Shown piece by piece: positions 8,224 to 15,463 of a DNA stretch of 27,464 nucleotides (the first letter of the stretch is position 1; each line of letters starts with the position of its first letter). The translations under genes were made by a program, and so were the position numbers. The DNA comes from a virus. Location of the stretch: IMG/VR virus record IMGVR_UViG_3300027779_000126, positions 1-27,464 of that record. The stretch is one strand, 5' to 3'. The notes below the pieces were generated by a model. It made no database searches and was not told the DNA's origin. It was given only the letters and a program-made list of their open reading frames with translations.

Positions 8224-8655
8224 TTGTCGAGAGTAAGTAACATCATCAACACAGTAAGTCGGAAACAGGCCGATAGTGAAAAATATACCAAAGAATTACG
8301 GCCAGAACGAGAGCGATTGAATAAGTACTTGGAAAGAGAAGAGGAAGAGAAAGCAAAAGACGAAGGCCAGAAAACACATGAGCGTTACAGAAGAAAGCAA
8401 AAATCCGTGGATGGAGCAGATTTGACTAGTCTAATAAGGCCGGCAAGGCCAGCAGCAAAAAGGCCTGGAACTTTCTTTTACGGCACACTAAAAAAGCTTG
8501 GCGAAGATTTTAGTCACAATATTGAAGTAATGGAGAGGCACTTTACTCTTGGGCAGAGTAGTAAGTTCCGCCCCTGTAAGGAAACAAACAAGATTTATTC
8601 CTTGACTACGGGGGATTTATTGTATGACTGTGAGACAGGAGAATCTTTTGAATAA
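8224..8655 (+). CDS. Hypothetical charged protein, 143 residues
   Basis: The first 65 residues or so are very rich in Glu, Lys and Arg and likely form a long helix or coiled coil (RERLNKYLEREEEEKAKDEG). A linker RPARPAAKRPG follows, then a more globular C-terminal part with two cysteines (RPCKETNK, YDCETGESF). I do not recognise the family. It has its own strong promoter (P2) and is followed by another (P3), so it is probably a separately expressed, perhaps early, gene. The start is TTG at 8224, 8 bases after GGGAG. No membrane segment or signal peptide is seen. Confidence 0.75.
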   Translation: MSRVSNIINTVSRKQADSEKYTKELRPERERLNKYLEREEEEKAKDEGQKTHERYRRKQKSVDGADLTSLIRPARPAAKRPGTFFYGTLKKLGEDFSHNIEVMERHFTLGQSSKFRPCKETNKIYSLTTGDLLYDCETGESFE

Positions 8656-8664
8656 AAATAATCC

Positions 8665-8693
8665 TTGACAAATGTAGAAAAAATGCTTATATT
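8665..8693 (+). promoter_or_regulatory. Sigma70-like promoter P3
   Basis: TTGACA at 8665-8670, a 17-base spacer, and TATATT at 8688-8693, followed by ATATAGACATTC. Same geometry as P1 and P2. It drives the gene that begins at the AUU/AUC codons at 8718-8723. Confidence 0.85.
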
Positions 8694-8717
8694 ATATAGA
8701 CATTCAAAAGGAGTTTT

Positions 8718-9206
8718 ATTATCAACATATTCTACTTAGATGAACATCCCCAACGTGCTGCACAACATATGTGTGATAAGCATGTTGTCAAGATGATTGT
8801 GGAATCCGCACAAATGCTTTCTACAGCCCACCGTATACTTGATAAGACAGAAAGCGATTTACTTTACAAAGTAGCACATAAAAATCATCCATCTTGTAAG
8901 TGGGTCCGCGAAAGTCATTTACATTATCAATGGCTTTATTCTCACTTTATCTCTTTAGGGTCAGAGTATACGCGTCGTTATGGTAAGGTTCATGCTAGCA
9001 TTGACAAGCTGCAAGAGATACTAAAAAATACACCAAGACGTATACCATCCCGATCCTTTACACCACCACCTCAATGCATGCCCCCTGACTACTTTCAAGA
9101 CAATACTGTAGAGGCGTATCGTATGTACTACATATGTGATAAGGCTTCGTTCGCTAAGTGGAAAGAGCCAGCCATCATACCCGAATGGTTTACAAAATCT
9201 GTTTAA
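8718..9206 (+). CDS. Conserved phage-type protein with CDKHVVKM motif; apparent AUU/AUC start
   Basis: The frame is open from the in-frame TAG at 8697. The first ATG is at 8769, but the codons before it give (I)INIFYLDEHPQRAAQHM, followed by CDKHVVKMIVESAQMLSTAH. I recall phage proteins that start MNIFYLD..P..AA...CDKHVVKM, which places the true start at ATC 8721 or ATT 8718. AAAAGGAG at 8706-8713 sits 4 and 7 bases before these codons, and no ATG, GTG, TTG or CTG lies in between. The product would be 161-162 residues. The family is sometimes labelled a pyrimidine-dimer glycosylase, but I cannot confirm that function. H, C and Trp residues are well spaced through the protein (HKNHPSCKWVRES). 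Promoter P3 precedes it. Confidence 0.78.
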   Translation: MINIFYLDEHPQRAAQHMCDKHVVKMIVESAQMLSTAHRILDKTESDLLYKVAHKNHPSCKWVRESHLHYQWLYSHFISLGSEYTRRYGKVHASIDKLQEILKNTPRRIPSRSFTPPPQCMPPDYFQDNTVEAYRMYYICDKASFAKWKEPAIIPEWFTKSV

Positions 9207-9217
9207 TTTATTATGAT
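9189..9217 (+). promoter_or_regulatory. Sigma70-like promoter P4 for the polymerase gene
   Basis: TTTACA at 9189-9194, a 17-base spacer, and TATGAT at 9212-9217, followed by AGACAAAAGGAG. The -35 box lies inside the last codons of the upstream gene. It is weaker than P1-P3 by one base in each box, but has the same spacing and a similar AGACA downstream. Confidence 0.68.
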
Positions 9218-9234
9218 AGACAAAAGGAGTTAGA

Positions 9235-12200
9235 ATGTCGAAGGTAGAAACATTTACGCATTTGCATTTGCATACAACTTATTCAATGTTAGATGGAGTT
9301 GGTAAGGCAAAAGATTATGCGGAGAGATGTGCAGAGCTTGGGATGGAGGCGGCAGCCATAACTGATCACGGCACGATGGCCGGTATGGTTGAGTTTTATA
9401 CTGAGATGAATAAGGCGGGAGTGAAGCCAATACTTGGTTGCGAGATGTATTGTGTAGAAGATATGCATCAGCGAGGATTGCCTGAGAAAGACAAGGAGGG
9501 GCTAACAGCAACAGAAATACGAGAAAAGAATAAGTTGAGGCTAAGGTCGCCACATCTTTTGTTGTTGGCAGAGACTGACATCGGGTTGAGAAACTTGTTT
9601 CGTTTGAACTATTATGCAAATACTCAGGGATATTATGGGAAACCCCGAATAGATTTAGATCTATTAGAGAAACATTCTGAAGGAATAATTGCCACAACAA
9701 CTTGCGTTATTAGCAATATGGCAAGGTATTTACAAGCCAAGCAGACTGACAAGATGACAGCTTTTTTTGATAAGATGTTAGGAATCTTTGGCGAAGATAA
9801 CTTGTTCATTGAATTGCATCCGCATGATTTGGATATACAAAAAGATTATAATGTAGCCTTGATAGAGTTGTTTCGTAAGAAGTATACTAATGTAAGGTGT
9901 GTGTTAGCTAATGATGTTCATGTGGTATTAAAGCAACATGACAAAGTACATGACTTCTTATGGAGAATGAATACTGACGGCAAGTTTGATGAAGCTGGAG
10001 TACATACTTTGTATCTTGCCAGTGAAGATGAAATGCGTGCGTTGTGGTATGATAATGGTTATGGAGACTTGATTGCGGATGAGTATCTAGAAGAAGCCAT
10101 AGAGAGCACCAAACACATTGCGACAAGATGTAACGCTAAGCTTGACATGGAGACTTTGAAAGAGCCTAAGTTTGAAACACCAAAAGGTTATAACAATAAT
10201 AGAGAGTACATTGTTCATCAACTGAAGAAGGGCATGAACCAAAAGCTTGAGGCGGGACAAATAAAAGAAGAAGACATTCCCGAATACACAGCCGCGTTGA
10301 AAAAAGAGTTAGATCTTGTAGATGATAAAGGGTACGTAGATTATTTCCTTATCACTCAAGACTTCTGTAAGTTTGCTTATGATAATGAAATCCTAATGTC
10401 TCCCGGCCGCGGTAGTGCTAGCGGCGCGTTATTGTGTTGGCTGTTAGGCATAACTCATTTGAATCCTATAAAATACAATCTCTTCTTTGAGAGGTTTATG
10501 AATCCTACCAGGATTAAGGAGCCTGATATTGATAACGACTTTGCGGACAAAGATAGAGAAAAGGTTAAAGAATATGTCGCGAACAAGTGGGGTGATGCTA
10601 ACATTGCTTCTGTTTGCGCTTACGCCCGTTACTCCGCTAATACTTTGTTTCGTGATCTGGCGAAAGATAAAGAACTACCTTTCCAAGAAACCAACAAAAT
10701 AGCCAAGACGATATCAGGGCACATCTCTCTGAATAAAGACATGGCATCATTCAGTGAAATAATGAATGATAAGCCAGAGGTGAGAAAGTTTGTTCAAGAT
10801 ATGGATGCCGATGCGGCGGCTAACTTTGTTGAGACTATTGATGTGTTGAATGGAAATGCTAGGAACCAAACTATTGCAGCTGGTGGAGTTATTATTTCTT
10901 CTAGTCCATTGTATGACATGATGCCATTGAGGAAGACCAAGGATGATGTATTGGTTACAGAGTGGCAGATAGACGAACTAGCAAAGATGAAGTTTCTCAA
11001 GATTGATATGTTGGGTATTTCTACTTTGTCGGTACTGAAAGATGTGATGGATAAAGTAGGAATGAAAATACCCGACCTGTATAATATGCCATTAGATAGA
11101 GATGAGCTATCGGAAGAAGAGCAGGTCCACCACGATAAAGCGTTTCAGTTATTGTGCGAAGGCCAAACCTTTGGAGTGTTTCAGTTCGCAGGATCAAACA
11201 TTACAAGAGTATTGCAACAAGCAAAACCAAAAACTATAGAAGACATCGCTGCTGTGAATGCCATCTATCGACCTGGTGTTATCAAGATGGGCGCATTGGA
11301 TGCATTCATCAGGCGAAAGAATGGTAATGAAGATCCAGCCAATCAACATCATCCTATGTTTGAAGAGATACTGGAGCCGACTCAAGGTATTATGATTTAC
11401 CAAGAGCAATTTATTCAGATGTTCAGTATGTTGGGGCTAAGTTTTGGTGAGGGTGACATTCTTCGTAAAACAGCCGAGTCATTAGATCAGAAGAAGTGTA
11501 ATGATTATTTGCAAGAACACTTGTATAGTGATCCCAATAAGCTTATCTTGACGATGGAAGAAACTAAAAAGGTTGCAGGCAAGCTGATAGAAAATGCAGG
11601 ATATCTATTCAATAAGTCTCATGCTATTAGTTATAGTATCTTGGCGTATTGGACAAGTTATTTCAAGGCAAAGTATCCGGCCGAGTTTATTGAAGTACTG
11701 TGTAATCATTCGGCAGATGACCATGACGAAATAGCGTTGTGTCTTTCTATGGCTAGAGACTTGTTAGATAGTCCAACGATAACTTTGGGTAACATAAATA
11801 ACTTTTCATTAGATTTCAAAGTTACACAAGATGAGTTTATGGTAGGACTGATGGGAGTTAAAGGCTTGGGTAAGGCCGTATTGAATAAGATAAAGAAACA
11901 TTATCCTAGCGAGTCCGGTTGGTTAGACTATACAGAGTTTATGAGAGATAACTTTGAGTTCAAGATGGTTTCTGAAAACGATCTAAAGATGCTTATTTCT
12001 TTGGGGATGTTTGACGAATTGCAATTTTGTGGAAAAGAGTTTAATAGAAAATCATTAGTGGCGTTGACTGAGGTTTATTATGCCTTATCCAAGATGCCTA
12101 AACGAGACTTGAAGAAGGTGTGTGTAAAGTTATGGGACGATGAAGAGCTTAAGTTTTTTGCGTTGATAAGTGGCCGATACATTGATAAGGTGTTAGAGGC

Positions 12201-12633
12201 CTTTGATATTAATACTGAAGATGACTATACTGAAACAGAGATAGTTAATAAGGAGTTGGCGCATTTAGGTTTTAGGGTTACGGAAAACATAGCTAAATGG
12301 CAAGAGGTATGTGGAATTGTGAAGGACATGGGACTACCCCACATTTCTGACTTTGATGATGAGTCCGACAGCCATGACCATGTATGGTTGACGATACGAA
12401 CTGTAGAGATGTTGAAGACTAAGAAGGGAAAACCGTATGCGAATGTAAGGGCAGACGATGGGAGTAGCTTTAGAGTGTGGCACAATAAGCTACAATATTG
12501 TGAAGATGATTTGATCCCTGGCAAAGTGTTGATTGTGAAGTTAAACGCTGATACTTTTGGCCGAAGCATATCATGGGACAGGGGCGCGTTAGTGGGTGAA
12601 GAAAAAATACTAAAGTTACAACAAGAGATGTAA
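9235..12633 (+). CDS. dnaE: DNA polymerase III alpha subunit (DnaE-type)
   Basis: This 1132-residue C-family replicative polymerase has domains in this order. An N-terminal PHP domain carries HLHLHTTYSMLDG at 9-21 and ITDHGTMAGM. The palm has SPGRGSASGA and the catalytic aspartates PDIDNDF (D431 and D433, matching E. coli D401/D403), plus D591 in KIDMLGISTLS (E. coli D555). Then come the fingers region, a helix-hairpin-helix (GLMGVKGLGKAVLNKI) and a C-terminal OB-fold (about 1030-1110). E. coli DnaE has 1160 residues, so the phage protein is full length. No separate proofreading subunit, sliding clamp or clamp loader gene is seen in the window. The ATG follows AAAAGGAG and promoter P4. Phage C-family polymerases are known (for example SPbeta YorL) but much rarer than A or B family ones. 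Confidence 0.95.
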   Translation: MSKVETFTHLHLHTTYSMLDGVGKAKDYAERCAELGMEAAAITDHGTMAGMVEFYTEMNKAGVKPILGCEMYCVEDMHQRGLPEKDKEGLTATEIREKNKLRLRSPHLLLLAETDIGLRNLFRLNYYANTQGYYGKPRIDLDLLEKHSEGIIATTTCVISNMARYLQAKQTDKMTAFFDKMLGIFGEDNLFIELHPHDLDIQKDYNVALIELFRKKYTNVRCVLANDVHVVLKQHDKVHDFLWRMNTDGKFDEAGVHTLYLASEDEMRALWYDNGYGDLIADEYLEEAIESTKHIATRCNAKLDMETLKEPKFETPKGYNNNREYIVHQLKKGMNQKLEAGQIKEEDIPEYTAALKKELDLVDDKGYVDYFLITQDFCKFAYDNEILMSPGRGSASGALLCWLLGITHLNPIKYNLFFERFMNPTRIKEPDIDNDFADKDREKVKEYVANKWGDANIASVCAYARYSANTLFRDLAKDKELPFQETNKIAKTISGHISLNKDMASFSEIMNDKPEVRKFVQDMDADAAANFVETIDVLNGNARNQTIAAGGVIISSSPLYDMMPLRKTKDDVLVTEWQIDELAKMKFLKIDMLGISTLSVLKDVMDKVGMKIPDLYNMPLDRDELSEEEQVHHDKAFQLLCEGQTFGVFQFAGSNITRVLQQAKPKTIEDIAAVNAIYRPGVIKMGALDAFIRRKNGNEDPANQHHPMFEEILEPTQGIMIYQEQFIQMFSMLGLSFGEGDILRKTAESLDQKKCNDYLQEHLYSDPNKLILTMEETKKVAGKLIENAGYLFNKSHAISYSILAYWTSYFKAKYPAEFIEVLCNHSADDHDEIALCLSMARDLLDSPTITLGNINNFSLDFKVTQDEFMVGLMGVKGLGKAVLNKIKKHYPSESGWLDYTEFMRDNFEFKMVSENDLKMLISLGMFDELQFCGKEFNRKSLVALTEVYYALSKMPKRDLKKVCVKLWDDEELKFFALISGRYIDKVLEAFDINTEDDYTETEIVNKELAHLGFRVTENIAKWQEVCGIVKDMGLPHISDFDDESDSHDHVWLTIRTVEMLKTKKGKPYANVRADDGSSFRVWHNKLQYCEDDLIPGKVLIVKLNADTFGRSISWDRGALVGEEKILKLQQEM

Positions 12634-12659
12634 CTTGATATTTATTTGGGAGAATATAT

Positions 12660-13244
12660 ATGCTTATTGATTCGCGCAAATGGACAAATGATCACATTGA
12701 AAAAAATGTAGGACGCCTGTGCGCGCAAATTGTTGTCAACCAACTTATTGATAATAAGTGGAATATGTGGTTCATCGGCAACACCGATGGTAATTCATTA
12801 TATACTGTAGATTTATCTAGTGGAGAAAAGGTTATTGTTGGATTTACATCTGAATCCATTGCGGCTACTTATGTTAATAAGCGAGAAATTAAGCAATCGT
12901 TATCAAAAAGTTTTGGAAAAAAATTAGTTATAGTTCAATTTTCTATTTTGAAAATAACAGAAATAATGCAACATAATATGCAAGTGGTTAATAAAATAGC
13001 TCCTGGCCTATTATCTCAAAGCTTAGCACCGTCACCTATTAATACGTTGATAATTAATCCTACTGGGGCAGACTCATTTGTACCGCTTCATGCGCCATTG
13101 TTGGCGGGCAAATTATTAGAGGAAGGTGACATAGAGGGAGATAATTTGCACCATCGGCCAATCTTTTCAATGTACGAGTTAGATGAAAAAGTAGAAAGAT
13201 TTTATCCGGCAGAAGATGGAGATGAAGATATTGAAATGCTGTAA
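12660..13244 (+). CDS. Hypothetical protein, possibly SseB-like
   Basis: This 194-residue protein begins 7 bases after GGGAG. The N-terminal half has the look of an SseB N-terminal fold (LYTVDLSSGEKVIVGFTSES, then a helix), followed by INPTGADSFVPL, a turn also seen in SseB-like proteins. The last 60 residues are acidic and end DGDEDIEML. The resemblance is faint and should be treated as a guess. It has no membrane segment or cysteine cluster. It lies between dnaE and the structured RNA at 13249. Confidence 0.7.
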   Translation: MLIDSRKWTNDHIEKNVGRLCAQIVVNQLIDNKWNMWFIGNTDGNSLYTVDLSSGEKVIVGFTSESIAATYVNKREIKQSLSKSFGKKLVIVQFSILKITEIMQHNMQVVNKIAPGLLSQSLAPSPINTLIINPTGADSFVPLHAPLLAGKLLEEGDIEGDNLHHRPIFSMYELDEKVERFYPAEDGDEDIEML

Positions 13245-13248
13245 ACAT

Positions 13249-13340
13249 ACGGGGCTATTCAAATAAGTATCAGGCAGTTGGTATCTCCCATAAAGGTTTC
13301 TAACCAACAATATTATGCAAATGCTTTTGAGTAGCCCCGT
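13249..13340 (+). ncRNA. Candidate structured RNA element in the 13245-13357 gap
   Basis: ACGGGGCTATTCAAA (13249-13263) pairs with TTTGAGTAGCCCCGT (13326-13340) as a 15-bp helix with a single G-U pair, closing a 62-base apical region. Inside, GTTGGT (13277-13282) can pair with ACCAAC (13303-13308), while GGTT/AACC (13295-13298/13302-13305) is a competing mini-hairpin. There is no T-run after the structure, so it is not a standard terminator. The 5' arm begins 4 bases after the upstream stop codon, and the 3' arm ends 17 bases before the next ATG. It could be a cis-acting leader, a processing site or a small RNA. It lacks the T-arm of a tRNA despite the GGGGCTA/TAGCCCC ends. Confidence 0.65.
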
Positions 13341-13357
13341 TCATCTTAGAAAGGTTT

Positions 13358-13741
13358 ATGATGACTGAGACACAAGAAGAACAAATTTTAAATGTAGATG
13401 AAAAAAAGCTGTCCCGCCGTATTGAATTTTTAAGAGGTAAGTTGCTAGAGGCCTCTAAGGGCTTAAGGGCGCAAATACCTAAAGATTTATCTGATGATGA
13501 CTTGACACAAGACGGATCTTTTAGACAATGGATTATATGTAATACAGTATATGACTCATCTTTAAAGGATGTAAATAATGAAGACTTCAATAGAATGTTG
13601 TATTATATGTTTGAAAAAAGCGGAGGCCGATCAGTCAGTAGGCTTCTTAATCAATATGATATAAAAGTAGAAATGAATGACGCTGGCGAATTGCGCAACA
13701 TTGAGCTTATAGTATTAGAAACGGAGACATCAGATGAATAA
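13358..13741 (+). CDS. Hypothetical protein, 127 residues
   Basis: The N-terminal half is helical and charged (EKKLSRRIEFLRGKLLEASKGLRAQ). The middle has FRQWIICNTVYDSSLKD, and the C-terminus is acidic. There are two adjacent ATGs, at 13358 and 13361, after GAAAGG. It is the first gene downstream of the structured RNA at 13249-13340 and could be its target. Its stop lies inside the start of the next gene (8-base overlap), so the two are coupled. No family was recognised. Confidence 0.72.
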   Translation: MMTETQEEQILNVDEKKLSRRIEFLRGKLLEASKGLRAQIPKDLSDDDLTQDGSFRQWIICNTVYDSSLKDVNNEDFNRMLYYMFEKSGGRSVSRLLNQYDIKVEMNDAGELRNIELIVLETETSDE

Positions 13742-14147
13742 GGTACCATCAAATGTTGATGACATCTTATCGCTACTAGGGGAGGTAGATATTATTAAGG
13801 CCGCCATGGGCAGTTTTGATAAATCTATTAACATAGCTCTAGCAAGTGATAAGGTTTCTGATTTAATCGGCCCCGAAGGCCATTTTTATATATTGAAAAA
13901 AATGGAAATGGTACAGGCATCAACCTTTGCGCTAAGTGTAGAATTATTAAACATAGCGGAAAAGTTGGCTGCTACTAAGAATCAAACTCCTATGGAAAAT
14001 ATGGAAGCAGAAAAAAGATCTGAGCCTTCCGAAGTTATTCATAGATCACAAGATAAAAAGAATACACCGAACATAGAGAACCCTTTGGTTAATAATGTGT
14101 TAGACTACTTAAATGAAAGGTTGACTACAGAAGATGGAGAGGAGTGA
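13734..14147 (+). CDS. Hypothetical protein, 137 residues
   Basis: It is predicted to be mostly helical, with a globular N-terminal 80-90 residues (VDDILSLLGEVDIIKAAMGS, MEMVQASTFALSVELLNIAE), a polar linker, and a final short helix NPLVNNVLDYLNERLTTED. The last part looks like a peptide that could bind a partner, since it is separated by a disordered Lys/Glu/Ser-rich linker (inference). It overlaps the previous gene by 8 bases and the next by 14. Family unknown. Confidence 0.7.
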   Translation: MNKVPSNVDDILSLLGEVDIIKAAMGSFDKSINIALASDKVSDLIGPEGHFYILKKMEMVQASTFALSVELLNIAEKLAATKNQTPMENMEAEKRSEPSEVIHRSQDKKNTPNIENPLVNNVLDYLNERLTTEDGEE

Positions 14148-14331
14148 AACTATTTTAACGCCGCAGCAAATTCAAATGGCTCAAGAGGCTGAGCCGCATG
14201 AGGTTTTAATTGCGATTCATAAGCGGGTATGTGATACAGAAAAGCTAATGATCAATTATCGTAATCACGCAAAAAATTTAGAAATAGAAATAGGGATGAT
14301 AAAAGAAAGATTAGCTAAACTGGAGAAGTAA
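14134..14331 (+). CDS. Small coiled-coil protein, 65 residues
   Basis: ATG at 14134, within the end of the previous gene. The second half (residues 30-65) has heptad-like hydrophobic spacing (LMINYRNHAKNLEIEIGMIK, ERLAKLEK), typical of a short coiled coil. A ribosome binding site is not obvious beyond GGTTG/ACAGAAG, so translation probably depends on the upstream gene. No function recognised. Confidence 0.65.
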   Translation: MERSETILTPQQIQMAQEAEPHEVLIAIHKRVCDTEKLMINYRNHAKNLEIEIGMIKERLAKLEK

Positions 14332-14332
14332 A

Positions 14333-14557
14333 GTGCCTTTGACTATTGGCGAAAGTGTTGGATTTTCAATGGGTGTTCTTAATATCTGGGATAGATATGT
14401 AGATGCAACCACCATGAGACAATTAGATCTTCTAAGAAAGCAATATACTGATGAAAGTATTATTGCCTACTTAAGACGGGAAGACCAGGGAGTAGGGATA
14501 AAGGTAGTTAACTTAGAAGACTTCCGAGATATGCGAAAAAAGGTCACAGTCATTTGA
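14333..14557 (+). CDS. Hypothetical protein, 74 residues
   Basis: The GTG at 14333 comes one base after the preceding TAA, with GGAG 8 bases upstream. The short protein has a helix DRYVDATTMRQLDLLRKQY followed by IIAYLRREDQGVGIKVVNLE. It lacks cysteines and membrane segments. Its stop overlaps the TTG of the nuclease gene (TTTGA). Function unknown. Confidence 0.68.
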   Translation: MPLTIGESVGFSMGVLNIWDRYVDATTMRQLDLLRKQYTDESIIAYLRREDQGVGIKVVNLEDFRDMRKKVTVI

Positions 14558-14979
14558 AAAAGCCGAAGAGCAAAGAGGGCGTAAGACGTATGAGGAAGAA
14601 GCTTCACGCAGGTAAGGCTTCAGTACCGATGAATAGGGCAACCCGGCCTATGAGTAATCTAGAACAACAAGTCGCAGATATGTTAGAAAATGAGGACATT
14701 AATTATGAACGAGAGAAACCCTTAAAATATATGGCCGGTTGGAGATATTATGATTTTTGTTTGATTGATTATAATGTTTTGATAGAAGTAGATGGTGGGT
14801 ACTACCACGACTCGCGAGGCAAACCTAGTTATGTAATAATGATGGCGAAGAAAAATGATGCCATTAAAAATTGGCTGGCAAAAAAAGAGGGATTCAATCT
14901 AATAAGAATAAAAGAAAAAGAGCTCCTAGAAGAGTATGATGGAGTCAAGGAAAAGATTTCCTTATTAGTGGGAAAATAA
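14554..14979 (+). CDS. DUF559/Vsr-like endonuclease (PD-(D/E)xK fold)
   Basis: This 141-residue protein has a basic N-terminal 30 residues and then a restriction-endonuclease-like core. Visible residues are D67 in YYDFCLIDY, E78-V-D80-G in VLIEVDGGYYH, H85, and a conserved C-terminal helix/strand KNDAIKNWLAKKEGFNLIRI. This order (DF...IEvDG..H...D..R...L...G..viRi) is the DUF559/very-short-patch-repair nuclease pattern. It would cut DNA with metal ions, perhaps at mismatches, branched DNA or host DNA; which is unknown. The start is TTG at 14554, overlapping the previous stop by four bases. It is free-standing and not fused to a homing or methylase domain. Confidence 0.8.
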   Translation: MKKPKSKEGVRRMRKKLHAGKASVPMNRATRPMSNLEQQVADMLENEDINYEREKPLKYMAGWRYYDFCLIDYNVLIEVDGGYYHDSRGKPSYVIMMAKKNDAIKNWLAKKEGFNLIRIKEKELLEEYDGVKEKISLLVGK

Positions 14980-14984
14980 AACCT

Positions 14985-15060
14985 CTAAATATACAGTATC
15001 GCTTCCCGGCGGATAGATATTTAGCTTACTACTATGTTGTAACATAACATACAAAAGCTA
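14985..15060 (+). promoter_or_regulatory. Structured leader upstream of the mini-MscS gene
   Basis: The 100-base gap 14980-15079 holds a bulged hairpin. CTAAATAT (14985-14992) pairs with ATATTTAG (15017-15024), with an inner stem TATC-GC (14997-15002) against GC-G-GATA (15009-15015) and loop TTCCCG. A second set of pairs is possible: TATGTT (15033-15038) with AACATA (15046-15051), inside TAGCT (15022-15026) with AGCTA (15056-15060). The latter competes with the end of the first stem, so two alternative folds exist. No T-run follows. A regulatory leader is likely but unproven. Confidence 0.5.
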
Positions 15061-15079
15061 TGCCAGTCGGAGAGATTAG

Positions 15080-15460
15080 ATGGAAAAAGAAGCCGCACAA
15101 CAAATAGAAAGTTTTATACAAGGTAACATAAGTGTTTTGTTGGGCGAGTATGGATGGATGTTTTTAGCGGGTTTGTTGGTGTTATTTTTTAAAACTACGA
15201 TAGAATCTTCAATAGCTGGACTTCTTATATTTGTTGGAAATGATTATAATAATGATGACATAGTTTTATTAGATGGCCGGCCAGGTCGAATTGTTAGAGT
15301 GTCCATGTGGAAGACAGTGTTTTATCTCTATACTATTAAGGAGGGAAATGATGGGAAAAAGTTTGTATCGGGAGGTACTAAGCTTATTGTAGAGAACAAC
15401 AAGCTGAAAGATATGAAGATAGAGAAACCATTAAGTAACTTTGACTTAGAGGCGATGTAA
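15080..15460 (+). CDS. Miniature MscS-like membrane protein
   Basis: This 126-residue protein has one clear membrane helix (about 24-37), then FKTTIESSIAGLLIFVGNDY, which lines up with the pore-lining TM3 and start of the beta domain of MscS. GRPGRIVRVSMWKTVFYLY and KLIVENNKLKDMKIEKPL follow, matching the MscS pattern G.aG.V..I...T....G..i.iPN..i....I.N. The family usually has at least three membrane helices and about 280 residues. Here the sensor helices and the C-terminal alpha-beta domain are absent. It may form a small channel, modify the host MscS by joining its heptamer, or act as a lysis aid; all of these are inference. The next gene starts 3 bases downstream. Confidence 0.75.
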   Translation: MEKEAAQQIESFIQGNISVLLGEYGWMFLAGLLVLFFKTTIESSIAGLLIFVGNDYNNDDIVLLDGRPGRIVRVSMWKTVFYLYTIKEGNDGKKFVSGGTKLIVENNKLKDMKIEKPLSNFDLEAM

Positions 15461-15463
15461 GTT

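Noticed and set aside
9254-9700. Minus-strand 148-codon ORF inside dnaE
   Set aside because: It is a shadow of the conserved PHP domain on the opposite strand, with no recognisable protein pattern or ribosome site.
13251-13339. tRNA-like ends (GGGGCTA...TAGCCCC) and an internal AGTTGGTA resembling a D-loop
   Set aside because: The D-loop-like sequence is about 11 bases too far from the acceptor stem, and the 17 bases before TAGCCCC form no T-arm, so it is not a tRNA.
15034-15045. Palindrome ATGTTGTAACAT as an operator
   Set aside because: It is a single short copy in AT-rich DNA with no second copy nearby; it more likely takes part in the leader RNA folding.
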